Shown piece by piece: positions 14,800 to 22,825 of a DNA stretch of 64,000 bases (positions within the stretch are counted from its first letter, which is position 1; each line of letters opens with the position of its first letter). The DNA is taken from positions 434,001 to 498,000 of the forward strand of contig CAVTIR010000011.1 of NCBI GenBank assembly GCA_963734665.1, written 5' to 3'. The notes under the pieces were generated by a model. The model was not told where the DNA came from. It did no database searches and saw only the letters and a list, made by a program, of their open reading frames with translations. The translations under genes and the position numbers were made by a program. Origin of the DNA: Trebonia sp963734665. Lineage in GTDB: Bacteria; Actinomycetota; Actinomycetes; Streptosporangiales; Streptosporangiaceae.

Positions 14800-16299
14800 G
14801 TGAGCGCGGCACAGCGGACGACCTATCAGCCATCCTTCCTCGGCGAACTGAAGCGCCTCAGCGACGTCCGTGGCTATACCGCCGCCAGGGTCGCCTCGCT
14901 CATCGGGTGTGATGTGGCCTACCTTGAGCACGTACGGCTGATGCGGGAGCCCGCGAGCGAGAGCTTCGCGATCGCGGCCGATCGGGTGCTCCGCGCCAAT
15001 GGGTCCTTGCTTAGCCTATGGCGCGGCGGGCCGCAACTCCTCAGGGCTCTCGCCGGTCCGGACGGTGGAGGCGGCGGCCAGGCCGATGAGAAATCACCGC
15101 CCGAAGTCTTGACCGATTGCGATGAGACGTATTTGCGACTGCGCGGCGACACCTATTTCATAAATCGTCGCCGACGCATAACCAACGTCGGCGGGGTTCC
15201 GCTGACTCGCCTGCCGGCGAAGATCACGGTGGACCGGCTGCCCGGGTCGGCCGCAAGGTCGCTTGCCGTCTATGCGGCCAACCCGCTGACCTGGACGGAG
15301 CTCAAGCTGCGGGCCACCTGTGACGGCCGCCGTTCGATGCGCTGCGTGGTCCGCGAGGACGAGATGGCGTATAAAGAGTTCTGGCTGCTGTTTGAGGACG
15401 AGGCCGGATCTTTCCCTGTGTTGGCCGGCGAAACCGCGACCCTGGAGTACGACTACGAGGTAAGCAGGCAAAAGTGGGGGAAATGGCTGCAGCGCACGGT
15501 CAGTACGCCCACGAGGGAAATGCATGTCGAACTTAGTTTCCCGGAAGGAGCCGACGTTACAGTATGGGGCAGCCAGATCTGTGGGACCGCCGCCGCCCTT
15601 CCGTTCAAGCAGTCCCTCACGCGTTCTCCTGCGCGGGGGCACGAGAATTACTCCTGGTCGGTCAGCCCACCGTACCCGAATGGCACCTACAGGATGGAAT
15701 GGCGGTTCGGGGCAGAGCAATCCTCAGATGAGGGAGAGTTCGCACCGCTGCCGACGGCCCGGGAGGCAATGCGCTTCCTCGGCATAGTGCAACAGGGAGA
15801 TCCGGGTCTCCGGGAGCACTCATCGCCCTTCGATTTCCCGCGCGAGGTGCCATATGCCCGGGAGGTGGCGGCGAGGCTTGGCAATACAATGGAACGGCTG
15901 GCCAACGTGCACACCTTCAGCAAAGGCATGGGGCTCGCTGCGCCACAAATCGGGGTAAATCGGGCTGCGGCCTGCGTGCGGCTGCCTGATGGCGAGGAGA
16001 TTACCTTCTTTAATCCCAAGGTGCTGGCCGCCGCAGCCGACACAGACGATCAGCTAGAGGGATGCCTCAGCTTCTTTGACGTGCGGGGCAGCGTGCCCCG
16101 TCCACTTACCATGAGCGTCGCTTACCAGGACGCGAACGGACGCAACTATATACGCTCCCTGGAACGCGGGAAGGCGCGCCTTGTCGCCCACGAGATCGAC
16201 CACTTGAGCGGTATCCTCTACACCGACAGAATGCGGCAGGACAGTCGGCTGGTACCGATTAACAAATATCATACGACTGGCGAAGCCTGGCGCTACTGA
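14800..16299 (+). CDS. HTH protein fused to a peptide-deformylase domain
   Basis: 499 aa with three parts. Residues ~5-75 resemble an XRE-type helix-turn-helix (LKRLSDVRGYTAARVASLIG). Residues ~110-300 are a beta-rich domain (YFINRRRRITNVGGVPLTRL .. YKEFWLLFEDEAG .. VTVWGSQICG), of a kind I have seen fused to XRE domains in actinomycetes. Residues ~340-490 are a peptide deformylase with all three motifs intact: GMGLAAPQIG (~376), EGCLS (~420) and HEIDHLSG (~463), giving the Cys, two His and Glu needed for metal and catalysis. An ordinary deformylase is ~180 aa and has no HTH. GTG start with GGGAG upstream. It may deformylate a special substrate or couple deformylation to DNA binding; role unknown. 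The PfkB gene ends 20 nt away, convergently. Confidence 0.82.
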   Translation: MSAAQRTTYQPSFLGELKRLSDVRGYTAARVASLIGCDVAYLEHVRLMREPASESFAIAADRVLRANGSLLSLWRGGPQLLRALAGPDGGGGGQADEKSPPEVLTDCDETYLRLRGDTYFINRRRRITNVGGVPLTRLPAKITVDRLPGSAARSLAVYAANPLTWTELKLRATCDGRRSMRCVVREDEMAYKEFWLLFEDEAGSFPVLAGETATLEYDYEVSRQKWGKWLQRTVSTPTREMHVELSFPEGADVTVWGSQICGTAAALPFKQSLTRSPARGHENYSWSVSPPYPNGTYRMEWRFGAEQSSDEGEFAPLPTAREAMRFLGIVQQGDPGLREHSSPFDFPREVPYAREVAARLGNTMERLANVHTFSKGMGLAAPQIGVNRAAACVRLPDGEEITFFNPKVLAAAADTDDQLEGCLSFFDVRGSVPRPLTMSVAYQDANGRNYIRSLERGKARLVAHEIDHLSGILYTDRMRQDSRLVPINKYHTTGEAWRY

Positions 16300-16318
16300 A
16301 ATCGCTCCGGCTGGGATT

Positions 16319-17293
16319 CTAGCGGACCGACGTTACCGTGACGCGTTGGCGCAATTCGGCGAGCGACGCGTGGTCCACCGGAGCGTACGCCTGGCAGCCA
16401 AGGAACGTGACGCTCATCGCTCCTACGGCCGTCGCCTCGACCAAGGAAGATTCAACAGTCCCGCCCTGGACGTAACAGCCGCAGAACGCTCCGGCGAACG
16501 CGTCGCCCGCACCAGTCGAGTCGACCGCCCGCACCGCCGGCGGGGTCACCGTGTACGCGTCGCCACTGGACGTCGCACAGTAGATGTCGCCACTGCCGTC
16601 GGTTATCACGACGATGCTCGGCCCGGCTTCGAAGAAGCTCGCGACCGCCTCCCGCACGTCACGGAACCCGGCCCGTTCGCAGGCGGCGCGTTTCACGAAG
16701 ACGATATCGCCGGTCCCGAGCATCTCGGTGAAGGCGGGCGTTCCCCATTGACCGTCAACCTGGTTGATTTCGATGTCAAAAATGACGAGGCAGCCGGCTG
16801 CCTTAGCCGCAGCGCCAATCTGGCCGGACCACTGGGTATCGATGGTGAGCGGATAGACAAGCTGCCAGCTATCGAGCGGGAGCACCGTGACGGCTTCCAC
16901 CGGCGGGAGCGGAAGGCCGCTTTCCACCACGACAAGCGCCTTCTCGCCGCGCTCGTCGAGCAAGGTAACTGACCACCAGCTCTTGCCGTCTCGCACGGTG
17001 AGCGAGCCAGCGGTGCCAACGCCGAGCCGGTGCAGGCTGTCCCTGGTAACGACGGATTCCTGATCCTCGCCGAATACGGTAACGAAGTCGGCGCGGGTGC
17101 CGACCTGCCGTGCGGCGACCGCGAAGTTAGCGCACATTCCGCCGGTGTACCAGCCCAGATCCCTACCGTTCACTTTTTCATCGAAACTGGGGATAGCTGG
17201 CACTCGCAGATAGCGATCCGCCGATATAACACCAATTGAAAGAACGCCGGATCGAGCACCTGGCCCAGACCCGGAAGGTGGCGTCCCGGACAC
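16319..17293 (-). CDS. PfkB-family carbohydrate/nucleoside kinase
   Basis: 324 aa. N-terminal substrate motif with a Gly pair (LGWYTGGMCANFAVAARQVG, ~50-70) and C-terminal ATP/anion-hole motif VDSTGAGDAFAGAFCG (~262-277) with the catalytic Asp. These define the ribokinase/PfkB family, which phosphorylates a hydroxymethyl of a sugar or nucleoside. Substrate cannot be told; it is not close to 6-phosphofructokinase or adenosine kinase by eye. Divergent from the M24-like gene (84-nt shared upstream region), convergent with the deformylase fusion. Confidence 0.85.
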   Translation of the reverse strand: MSGTPPSGSGPGARSGVLSIGVISADRYLRVPAIPSFDEKVNGRDLGWYTGGMCANFAVAARQVGTRADFVTVFGEDQESVVTRDSLHRLGVGTAGSLTVRDGKSWWSVTLLDERGEKALVVVESGLPLPPVEAVTVLPLDSWQLVYPLTIDTQWSGQIGAAAKAAGCLVIFDIEINQVDGQWGTPAFTEMLGTGDIVFVKRAACERAGFRDVREAVASFFEAGPSIVVITDGSGDIYCATSSGDAYTVTPPAVRAVDSTGAGDAFAGAFCGCYVQGGTVESSLVEATAVGAMSVTFLGCQAYAPVDHASLAELRQRVTVTSVR

Positions 17294-17377
17294 ACTTCAG
17301 CGTAACATGCGGAAAGCACTTTATCCACGTCTGGTGGAGCCTCAGGCTGAAGCGCAAGAAGCGGGACGGAGAACGTT

Positions 17378-18286
17378 ATGGCAAGCATTCCTGCACCCGA
17401 GCTCCGCGGCGAGTGCATCGCCGCCTCCCGTGCACTCGCGGCCCGCTCGCTAGTGCACGCGATTGACTACACTGGCGCGACTCCCAGTGAGGCGGACATT
17501 CATGCGCGATGGCATGCGGAGCTTGCGGCCGAAGCCGCGCTCATGCCGCACGGCTGGTATATGCCGCCACCAGAGGGAATGAGCGTCCTGATCGGACAGC
17601 CGCCCGATTTTTCGCGAACCAAGTTCGCCTCGCTCCGCGCTCCGGAGAAGTGGCCGAGCGCCGAACCCAAGCTAGACAGGGACAGTCTGCTCTTCTGCTA
17701 CTGCTCGCCGGTACACAGGCAAACCGCCATGATCGGTGACTTCCAGCTGACGCTGTACGCCGGCACCGACCCCCGAGTCCGGGAGCACCTTGTGCGATGC
17801 CTGGACATAACGATCGGCACCGCCGAATACGCGGCCGTCGGCATGACGCTCGGCGAGGTGTACGCGCACGCCCTGCAGCGGATTCACCGGGCAGGACTCG
17901 ATCATACGACCCGCAGCACGACCGACCCGCGTGAGAAGAACATCGGTCACTCTATTCCTTGGAGCGATGGGACGTACGATGACCGCATCTGGGCCGCACT
18001 AAGCGAGAACCGCAGCGCGGACATCGCACAGCTCATCAGCAACGCGCGCGTGTTCGTAACCGCTAGCCAGGGCCAGGTGATAGGGCCCGACATGGCCTTC
18101 ACGATAGAACCGCAGATCACTAGCCCGCTCGGCCTCTTCGCCAGCTATCACATCATTGTCTCGTTTGTTGGCGGCGCCAAACGGGTCCTCACGAACTTCC
18201 TGGAGCCGTTCGGCATGTTCGGGATGGGCGACTACTGGCCGGCCGAGCTTCTCGATCGGCTGACCGGGCACGAGACGAGCGGCTGA
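17378..18286 (+). CDS. M24 (methionine aminopeptidase/creatinase)-like protein
   Basis: 302 aa, ATG with GGAG upstream. The middle and C-terminus look like the 'pita-bread' fold: FQLTLYAGTDPRVREHL .. VGMTLGEVYAHALQRIHRAG .. KNIGHSIPW .. MAFTIEPQI, corresponding to the GHxxG.. and TIEPG landmarks of family M24. The first metal-binding Asp pair is not in its usual form and the final Glu is not obvious, so it may be a non-peptidase member. Its location beside a deformylase fusion is notable, since deformylase and M24 methionine aminopeptidase act in sequence on protein N-termini. The link is inference. Confidence 0.5.
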   Translation: MASIPAPELRGECIAASRALAARSLVHAIDYTGATPSEADIHARWHAELAAEAALMPHGWYMPPPEGMSVLIGQPPDFSRTKFASLRAPEKWPSAEPKLDRDSLLFCYCSPVHRQTAMIGDFQLTLYAGTDPRVREHLVRCLDITIGTAEYAAVGMTLGEVYAHALQRIHRAGLDHTTRSTTDPREKNIGHSIPWSDGTYDDRIWAALSENRSADIAQLISNARVFVTASQGQVIGPDMAFTIEPQITSPLGLFASYHIIVSFVGGAKRVLTNFLEPFGMFGMGDYWPAELLDRLTGHETSG

Positions 18287-18311
18287 CGGCGTCGGGACCA
18301 CCGTGCCCCGG

Positions 18312-19376
18312 TTACGCCACGGTGTAGGCACCGATGAGGCGGACTGTTCCGGAGCCCGGCTCGACATGGCCGGCGACCGAGGCCCGCAGCCCGTGATCGG
18401 CGAGCACGCGCACCGCGGTGTCGGCGTCACCCGAGGCGACGACCGCGATCATGCCGACGCCCATGTTGAATGCGCGCTCCATCTCCTGCGGTGCGATGTC
18501 ACCGAGCGCGCGAACGATATCGAAGATCGGCGGGACCGTCCATGTGGACCGGTCCAGCACGGCGTCGCAGTCGGCCGGCAGCACCCGAGGCACGTTGCCT
18601 GGTATGCCCCCGCCCGTCACGTGCACGAACGCGTGGACGTCGACCCGTGCGATAAGTTCAAGGCAGGCCCTGGAGTACACGATGGTCGGCTCGAGGAGCT
18701 CCTCGCCAAGGGACCGTCCGAGTTCGTCGACGTGTCGGCTGAGAGACCATCCGGCCAGTTCCAGCAGCACCTTCCGCACCAGGGAATAGCCATTTGAGTG
18801 GATCCCTGACGAGGCGATGGCCACGATCGCGTCTCCGGCCGTCACCTTATCCCTGCCCAGCACCTGATCACCCTCGACGGCGCCGGTGGCCGCGGCGGCG
18901 AGATCATATTCGTCGGGCGCCATGACCCCTGGATGCTCGGCGATTTCCCCGCCAATGAGCGCGCAGCCCGCGTCCACGCAGCCCTTTGCCACGCCCGCCA
19001 CTATGTCCGCGATCCGAGTGGGGACCACCTTCCCGCATGCGATGTAGTCGGTGAGGAAGAGTGGCTCCGCACCGCATACCACGAGGTCATCAGCAACCAT
19101 GGCCACTAGGTCGATGCCGACCGTGTCATGCTTGTCGCAGCGCTGGGCGATGACCAGCTTGGTGCCGACGCCGTCGGTCGATGTCGCCAGCAGCGGCCGG
19201 CGCCACCGCTTGAGCGCCGAGATGTCGAAGAGGCCGGAGAAGCCGCCGATCGAGCCGACCACCTCGGGGCGGCGGGTCGAGTCGACCAGTCTGCGCATGA
19301 GCTCAACAGCGTGGTCCGCGGCATCGATGTCGACGCCAGCGCTGGCGTATGAGATTCCGCTGGTAGCGTCCGTCAC
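18312..19376 (-). CDS. purM: Phosphoribosylformylglycinamidine cyclo-ligase (AIR synthase), PurM family
   Basis: 354 aa, full family length. Motifs: GGFSGLFDI (N-terminal Gly-rich loop), STDGVGTKLVIA (ATP/metal), DLVVCGAEPLFLTDY, GGEIAEHPGVM, SSGIHSNGYSLVRK and VTGGGIPGNVPR, all PurM landmarks. It closes formylglycinamidine ribonucleotide to AIR with ATP, the fifth step of purine synthesis and the branch point to the thiamine pyrimidine. GTG start at 19376 with an AAAGGAGG site. No other pur genes are near, so it may be a second, specialised copy. Convergent with the M24-like gene. Confidence 0.88.
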   Translation of the reverse strand: MTDATSGISYASAGVDIDAADHAVELMRRLVDSTRRPEVVGSIGGFSGLFDISALKRWRRPLLATSTDGVGTKLVIAQRCDKHDTVGIDLVAMVADDLVVCGAEPLFLTDYIACGKVVPTRIADIVAGVAKGCVDAGCALIGGEIAEHPGVMAPDEYDLAAAATGAVEGDQVLGRDKVTAGDAIVAIASSGIHSNGYSLVRKVLLELAGWSLSRHVDELGRSLGEELLEPTIVYSRACLELIARVDVHAFVHVTGGGIPGNVPRVLPADCDAVLDRSTWTVPPIFDIVRALGDIAPQEMERAFNMGVGMIAVVASGDADTAVRVLADHGLRASVAGHVEPGSGTVRLIGAYTVA

Positions 19377-19440
19377 CGTATCCTCCTTTACCGTTACCCG
19401 GCATCCTTACCGTCGGTGCCGCGCCGCAGCGTATCACTGG

Positions 19441-19842
19441 TCAGCGCATTGTTTCCGGACCGCTAGCCTCGCCAAATGAAGTGTGCGCCCCGAAGTGGAT
19501 GGTCCCGGCCTGAATGACATTTCCGCCCATAACCACGCCATTCACCCGATTTGTGACATTCGGACGACGAAGGTCTGCCAGGGCGGCCGGCCAGATCTGC
19601 TCAAGCGCCGTACGGAAGTCCGCGTCCTCATCCGCGATTCGCGCGAGTTCCACTGCGAGCCGTTCTACTGTCGCGGTCTCGCCTGGCCGCGCGGCCGCCG
19701 CCTCTAGTGCGGCACGTGCCTCAGGATTCCGTCGCAGGCGTTTCCTGACCAGGCGGGTGAGCGCCGACCATGCCGCCCCGATTCCGTCTTCCATGATGTG
19801 CGACGCGAGGGAAGTGGCCAGTGACAAGATCATTTCGTCCAT
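19441..19842 (-). CDS. Small helical protein with C-terminal VxQAG-type tag
   Basis: 133 aa. Residues 1-85 are helical (AAWSALTRLVRKRLRRN .. VERLAVELARIADEDADF). The C-terminus reads TNRVNGVVMGGNVIQAGTIH FG in a beta-like repeat. The same kind of segment (VRGIISGRVTQIGVVN) lies just before the STAND ATPase domain of the protein at 20091. Such G-x-V-x-Q-(A/x)-G strands are common in front of actinobacterial NB-ARC proteins. Divergent from the STAND gene; probably its partner in a conflict or signalling system. No enzyme motif seen. Confidence 0.55.
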   Translation of the reverse strand: MDEMILSLATSLASHIMEDGIGAAWSALTRLVRKRLRRNPEARAALEAAAARPGETATVERLAVELARIADEDADFRTALEQIWPAALADLRRPNVTNRVNGVVMGGNVIQAGTIHFGAHTSFGEASGPETMR

Positions 19843-20090
19843 CGCGAATCCCCTAAGCGAATCATCACACCAGACGTTAAGTCTAGTGCGTTCTCAGTCA
19901 GCCGTACATGATGCCTGCCGCTGCCTAGACTTATTAATCATGCGTATCATTAACGGTCAGTAGTGCGTAGTTTTCACGGGATCGAGCATGGTTGCCGCCG
20001 GAACGGCATGGGTAGGCTTTGCCAACAACGCATCTCTTGATCGGCTGTGCCGTACCTGTATCTCATGCGAAATGGTGGCGACGACGCCAT

Positions 20091-22388
20091 ATGACTGATT
20101 CTCCGCCGGCCGCTTCCGACAGCCAGTCGCTGCGTAATGACGTGAGAGGGATCATCAGCGGCCGTGTGACGCAGATCGGGGTTGTCAACCTCCCTGCGGG
20201 GTACGTGCCTCCGTGGCCGATGCCGCGCCAGCTTCCCGCCGACGTTGCGGCGTTCACGGATCGCGGCGACCTGCTTGCCAGGCTTGATGGCATCGCCGCC
20301 CAGATGGGGACGCGGGGGTCGGTGGCGATCGCGCTGCTTGTGGGAACGGCCGGTGTTGGCAAGACCGCGCTTGCCCTGCACTGGAGCCATCGGATCACCA
20401 GGCAGTTCCCTGACGGCAGTCTTTACATCAACCTCAGGGGCCATGATCCGACCAACGCCGCATTGACGACTGCGGAGGCGCTGACGCAGTTCATTCGCGC
20501 CGTCGGGGTGCGCGGACAGATGGTGCCGCGTCGGGTGGACGAGCGGGCCGCGCTATTTCGAACGCTCACCACGGGAAAGCGCCTGCTCGTTGTCCTTGAC
20601 AATGTGGTTGACGCCGATCACGTTCGCCCGCTGATCCCAGGGTCACCTTCCAGTTTCGTCGTTGTGACCAGCCGAAATAACCTGGCGAGCCTGGTCGCTC
20701 GCGACGGCGCCAGCCGCATATATGTGCCAGTGCTCTCACTCGCGGATTCCGCGGCCCTCCTTGGACAGCTTCTAGGCGACCGAGCCGCTGCAGAACCGGT
20801 GGCCGTCACGGAACTCGCGGAGAAATGCGCCTGCCTTCCGCTCGCGCTGCGCGTGGCGGCCGAGTCCGTCGCCCGCAGTGAGTTCATGTCCATCGCCGAA
20901 ATGGTCATCAGCCTGAACTCCGAACGCGCCGCACTTGACTCGCTGAGCGGCCCGAGGATCGATCGCGCTACCGACATCAAGTCGGTCTTCTCTTGGTCCT
21001 ACCGCAGCCTGTCCGCCCCCGCGACGCGTGCGTTCCGGCTCATTGGCCTGCACCCAGGTGGCTCTGTGACCATCCCGGCGACTGCGGCTATCGTCGGCAC
21101 TGATGAGGTGACTGCCGCCCGGTTGATAGAGGAACTGATCGACGCACATCTCATCAAGGAGACAACGCGCGGCAGGTTCCGCTATCACGACCTGCTCCGG
21201 GGTTACGCGGTCGACCGCGCGCAGGCTGATGAGACGGCCCAGTCCCGCCACGCTGCGCTGGCGCGCATCCTGGCCTGGTACCTGCACACCGCGGACGCGG
21301 CTAATCGCGCGTTGGCCCCGAGCCGCAGACACGTCCCGCTGCCGCTGCTACCTCAGGGCATCTGCCCGCTGACGTTCAACAGCTACGAATCGGCCATGGC
21401 GTGGTGCGAGGCGCAGCGCCTCAACCTCGTGGCCGCCACCGAGACCGCTGAGGCGAACGGATTCCTGGAAATTGCGTGGAAGCTGGCTTCCACGCTGTTC
21501 AGCTACTTCTATGTCCGGTGGTATCTCGATGACTGGATCACTACGTACGCTATCGGGTCAAGGGCGGCGGAACGACTCGGTGATAAGTCCGCGATGAGCA
21601 TGATCGTGCACCGTCTCGGAGTCGCCTACAAGGAACAGGGGCTCTTCGCCGACGCACTGCCGCGCTTTGAGTCCGCCCTGGCGATCCGGCGGGACATTGG
21701 GGACCGGCAGGGCGAGGCGACGGCACTGAGCAACATGGGCCTGTGCGCCACCGGGCTGGGCGATCCGCGGCGGGCGCTGACCTTGTACGGCGATTCGCTG
21801 GAGATCTCGCGTGAAGTGGCCGATATCTGGACCCAGGGCTGGACCCTGCACAATCTTGGCGAAGCGCAAAGCGCCCTCGGCATGTTCACCGATGCGCGCG
21901 ATTCCGAACTGGAGTCGCTGCGGATCGGGGAACGGCTCGGCGACAAGATCGTCCAGGTACTGGCACTCCGGCAACTGGGCGAGGTGCATCACGGTCTCGC
22001 CGACTACCGAGAGGCCATGGCGTGTCATCGCCGCGCGCTCCAGGTCAGCAGGGAGATCGGTCACCGCGCCACCGAGGCGAAGGTCCTGCACAATATGGGC
22101 CGTACCCTCGCCTGCCAGGAACTGCTCGGCGAGAGCCTGGCGGCCTTCGACGAGGCGATCGGGATCAGCGAGACAATGGGCGATCGTCTCGCGACCGCTC
22201 GCGCCCTCCTGGCCCTCTCGGACGTGCTCCGCGCTACCGATCGCGGCAAGGGAAGCGAGGAGGCGACGGCGCTCGTCGACAAGGCGGTGAAGATCCTCAG
22301 CGAGATGGGCGCTCGCGACGAAGCCGAGCGCGCCCTCATGTCCGCGAAGGCCAAACCTGCCAAGGAGCCGGGGAACGGCGGACTTTAG
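20091..22388 (+). CDS. STAND ATPase: NB-ARC domain with C-terminal TPR repeats
   Basis: 765 aa from the ATG at 20091; a TTG 24 codons upstream is an alternative. A short beta tag (GIISGRVTQIGVVN) leads into the NB-ARC domain: linker MPRQLPADVAAFTDRGDLLA, Walker A GTAGVGKTAL (~84), Walker B RLLVVLDNV (~165), sensor/GLPL-type CLPLALRVAAE and a winged-helix region (RGRFRYHDLLRGYAVDRAQ). From ~residue 490 to the end are TPR units (LGVAYKEQGLFADALPRFE, NLGEAQSALGMFTDARDSE, LGEVHHGLADYREAM). No SARP-type DNA-binding domain is present, unlike AfsR. STAND proteins oligomerise on ligand binding; many act in antiphage defence or in regulation. The adjacent tagged small protein is the likely partner. 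Confidence 0.85.
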   Translation: MTDSPPAASDSQSLRNDVRGIISGRVTQIGVVNLPAGYVPPWPMPRQLPADVAAFTDRGDLLARLDGIAAQMGTRGSVAIALLVGTAGVGKTALALHWSHRITRQFPDGSLYINLRGHDPTNAALTTAEALTQFIRAVGVRGQMVPRRVDERAALFRTLTTGKRLLVVLDNVVDADHVRPLIPGSPSSFVVVTSRNNLASLVARDGASRIYVPVLSLADSAALLGQLLGDRAAAEPVAVTELAEKCACLPLALRVAAESVARSEFMSIAEMVISLNSERAALDSLSGPRIDRATDIKSVFSWSYRSLSAPATRAFRLIGLHPGGSVTIPATAAIVGTDEVTAARLIEELIDAHLIKETTRGRFRYHDLLRGYAVDRAQADETAQSRHAALARILAWYLHTADAANRALAPSRRHVPLPLLPQGICPLTFNSYESAMAWCEAQRLNLVAATETAEANGFLEIAWKLASTLFSYFYVRWYLDDWITTYAIGSRAAERLGDKSAMSMIVHRLGVAYKEQGLFADALPRFESALAIRRDIGDRQGEATALSNMGLCATGLGDPRRALTLYGDSLEISREVADIWTQGWTLHNLGEAQSALGMFTDARDSELESLRIGERLGDKIVQVLALRQLGEVHHGLADYREAMACHRRALQVSREIGHRATEAKVLHNMGRTLACQELLGESLAAFDEAIGISETMGDRLATARALLALSDVLRATDRGKGSEEATALVDKAVKILSEMGARDEAERALMSAKAKPAKEPGNGGL

Positions 22389-22410
22389 TTTCTGCTCCAC
22401 TTGGAAGGGA

Positions 22411-22488
22411 CCATGAGGTCCGGAAGGCCATCGGCAAGTGGCGTGACGGCCTGGTCAACCTGACCGGCACCGGTTGCTTAACTTCAAA
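22411..22488 (+). pseudogene. Scrap of a DUF4011-type helicase N-terminus
   Basis: HEVRKAIGKWRDGLVNLTG followed, one frame over, by HRLLNFKPSP. It recalls the start of the DUF4011 region of large UPF1-type helicases (..W+DxLINLTxRNRLLNFK). It is directly joined to a DUF1016 fragment. Too short for certainty. Confidence 0.4.
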
Positions 22489-22580
22489 CCGTCACCGAAT
22501 GGCGCCGCCTGCCCGCCAAGGTCCGCCAGGCCCTCCCCCACCGCCGAGGACCTGAGCGCGACCATGACCCGGACGGTCCC
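22489..22580 (+). pseudogene. C-terminal scrap of a DUF1016 (YhcG) nuclease gene
   Basis: The DNA matches 45881-45967, the end of the intact DUF1016 gene, nearly base for base (VTEWRRLPAKVRQALP, then a one-base insertion, then EDLSATMTRTV). The homology stops on both sides abruptly. The same end is found a third time at 31757-31819. Confidence 0.75.
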
Positions 22581-22649
22581 TGGGATCCGGTAGCGCGCCG
22601 GTCGGAGATGGTGCGGCTCGCCGCCTAGCGGTCAGCTCCCGTGAATACA

Positions 22650-22718
22650 GAACGGTCCCGGCTTCCTCCCCTCCCCCACCCGTCTCACCTCGCCTTGTCG
22701 TCCGATGTCGGGACTTGA
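22650..22718 (+). repeat. Dispersed repeat, copy A
   Basis: GAACGGTCCCGGCTTCCTCC .. CCCGTCTCACCTCGCCTTGT CGTCCGATGTCGGGACTTG. Copies: B at 31820-31877 (+) and C at 41244-41300 (-). A and B each follow a DUF1016 scrap; C abuts the truncated tnpB gene, which suggests the unit is an end of an IS200/IS605-like element. Just downstream, GAGACCCAATG occurs twice (22727-22737, 22751-22761). Confidence 0.6.
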
Positions 22719-22825
22719 ACAGATGAGACCCAATGTCCGCGCTCAAGGTGGAGACCCAATGACGGATGGCACGGGCGGCACATGTCCGAGGCTCGCATGG
22801 CATCGATCGTTGTTACGATATCGGC

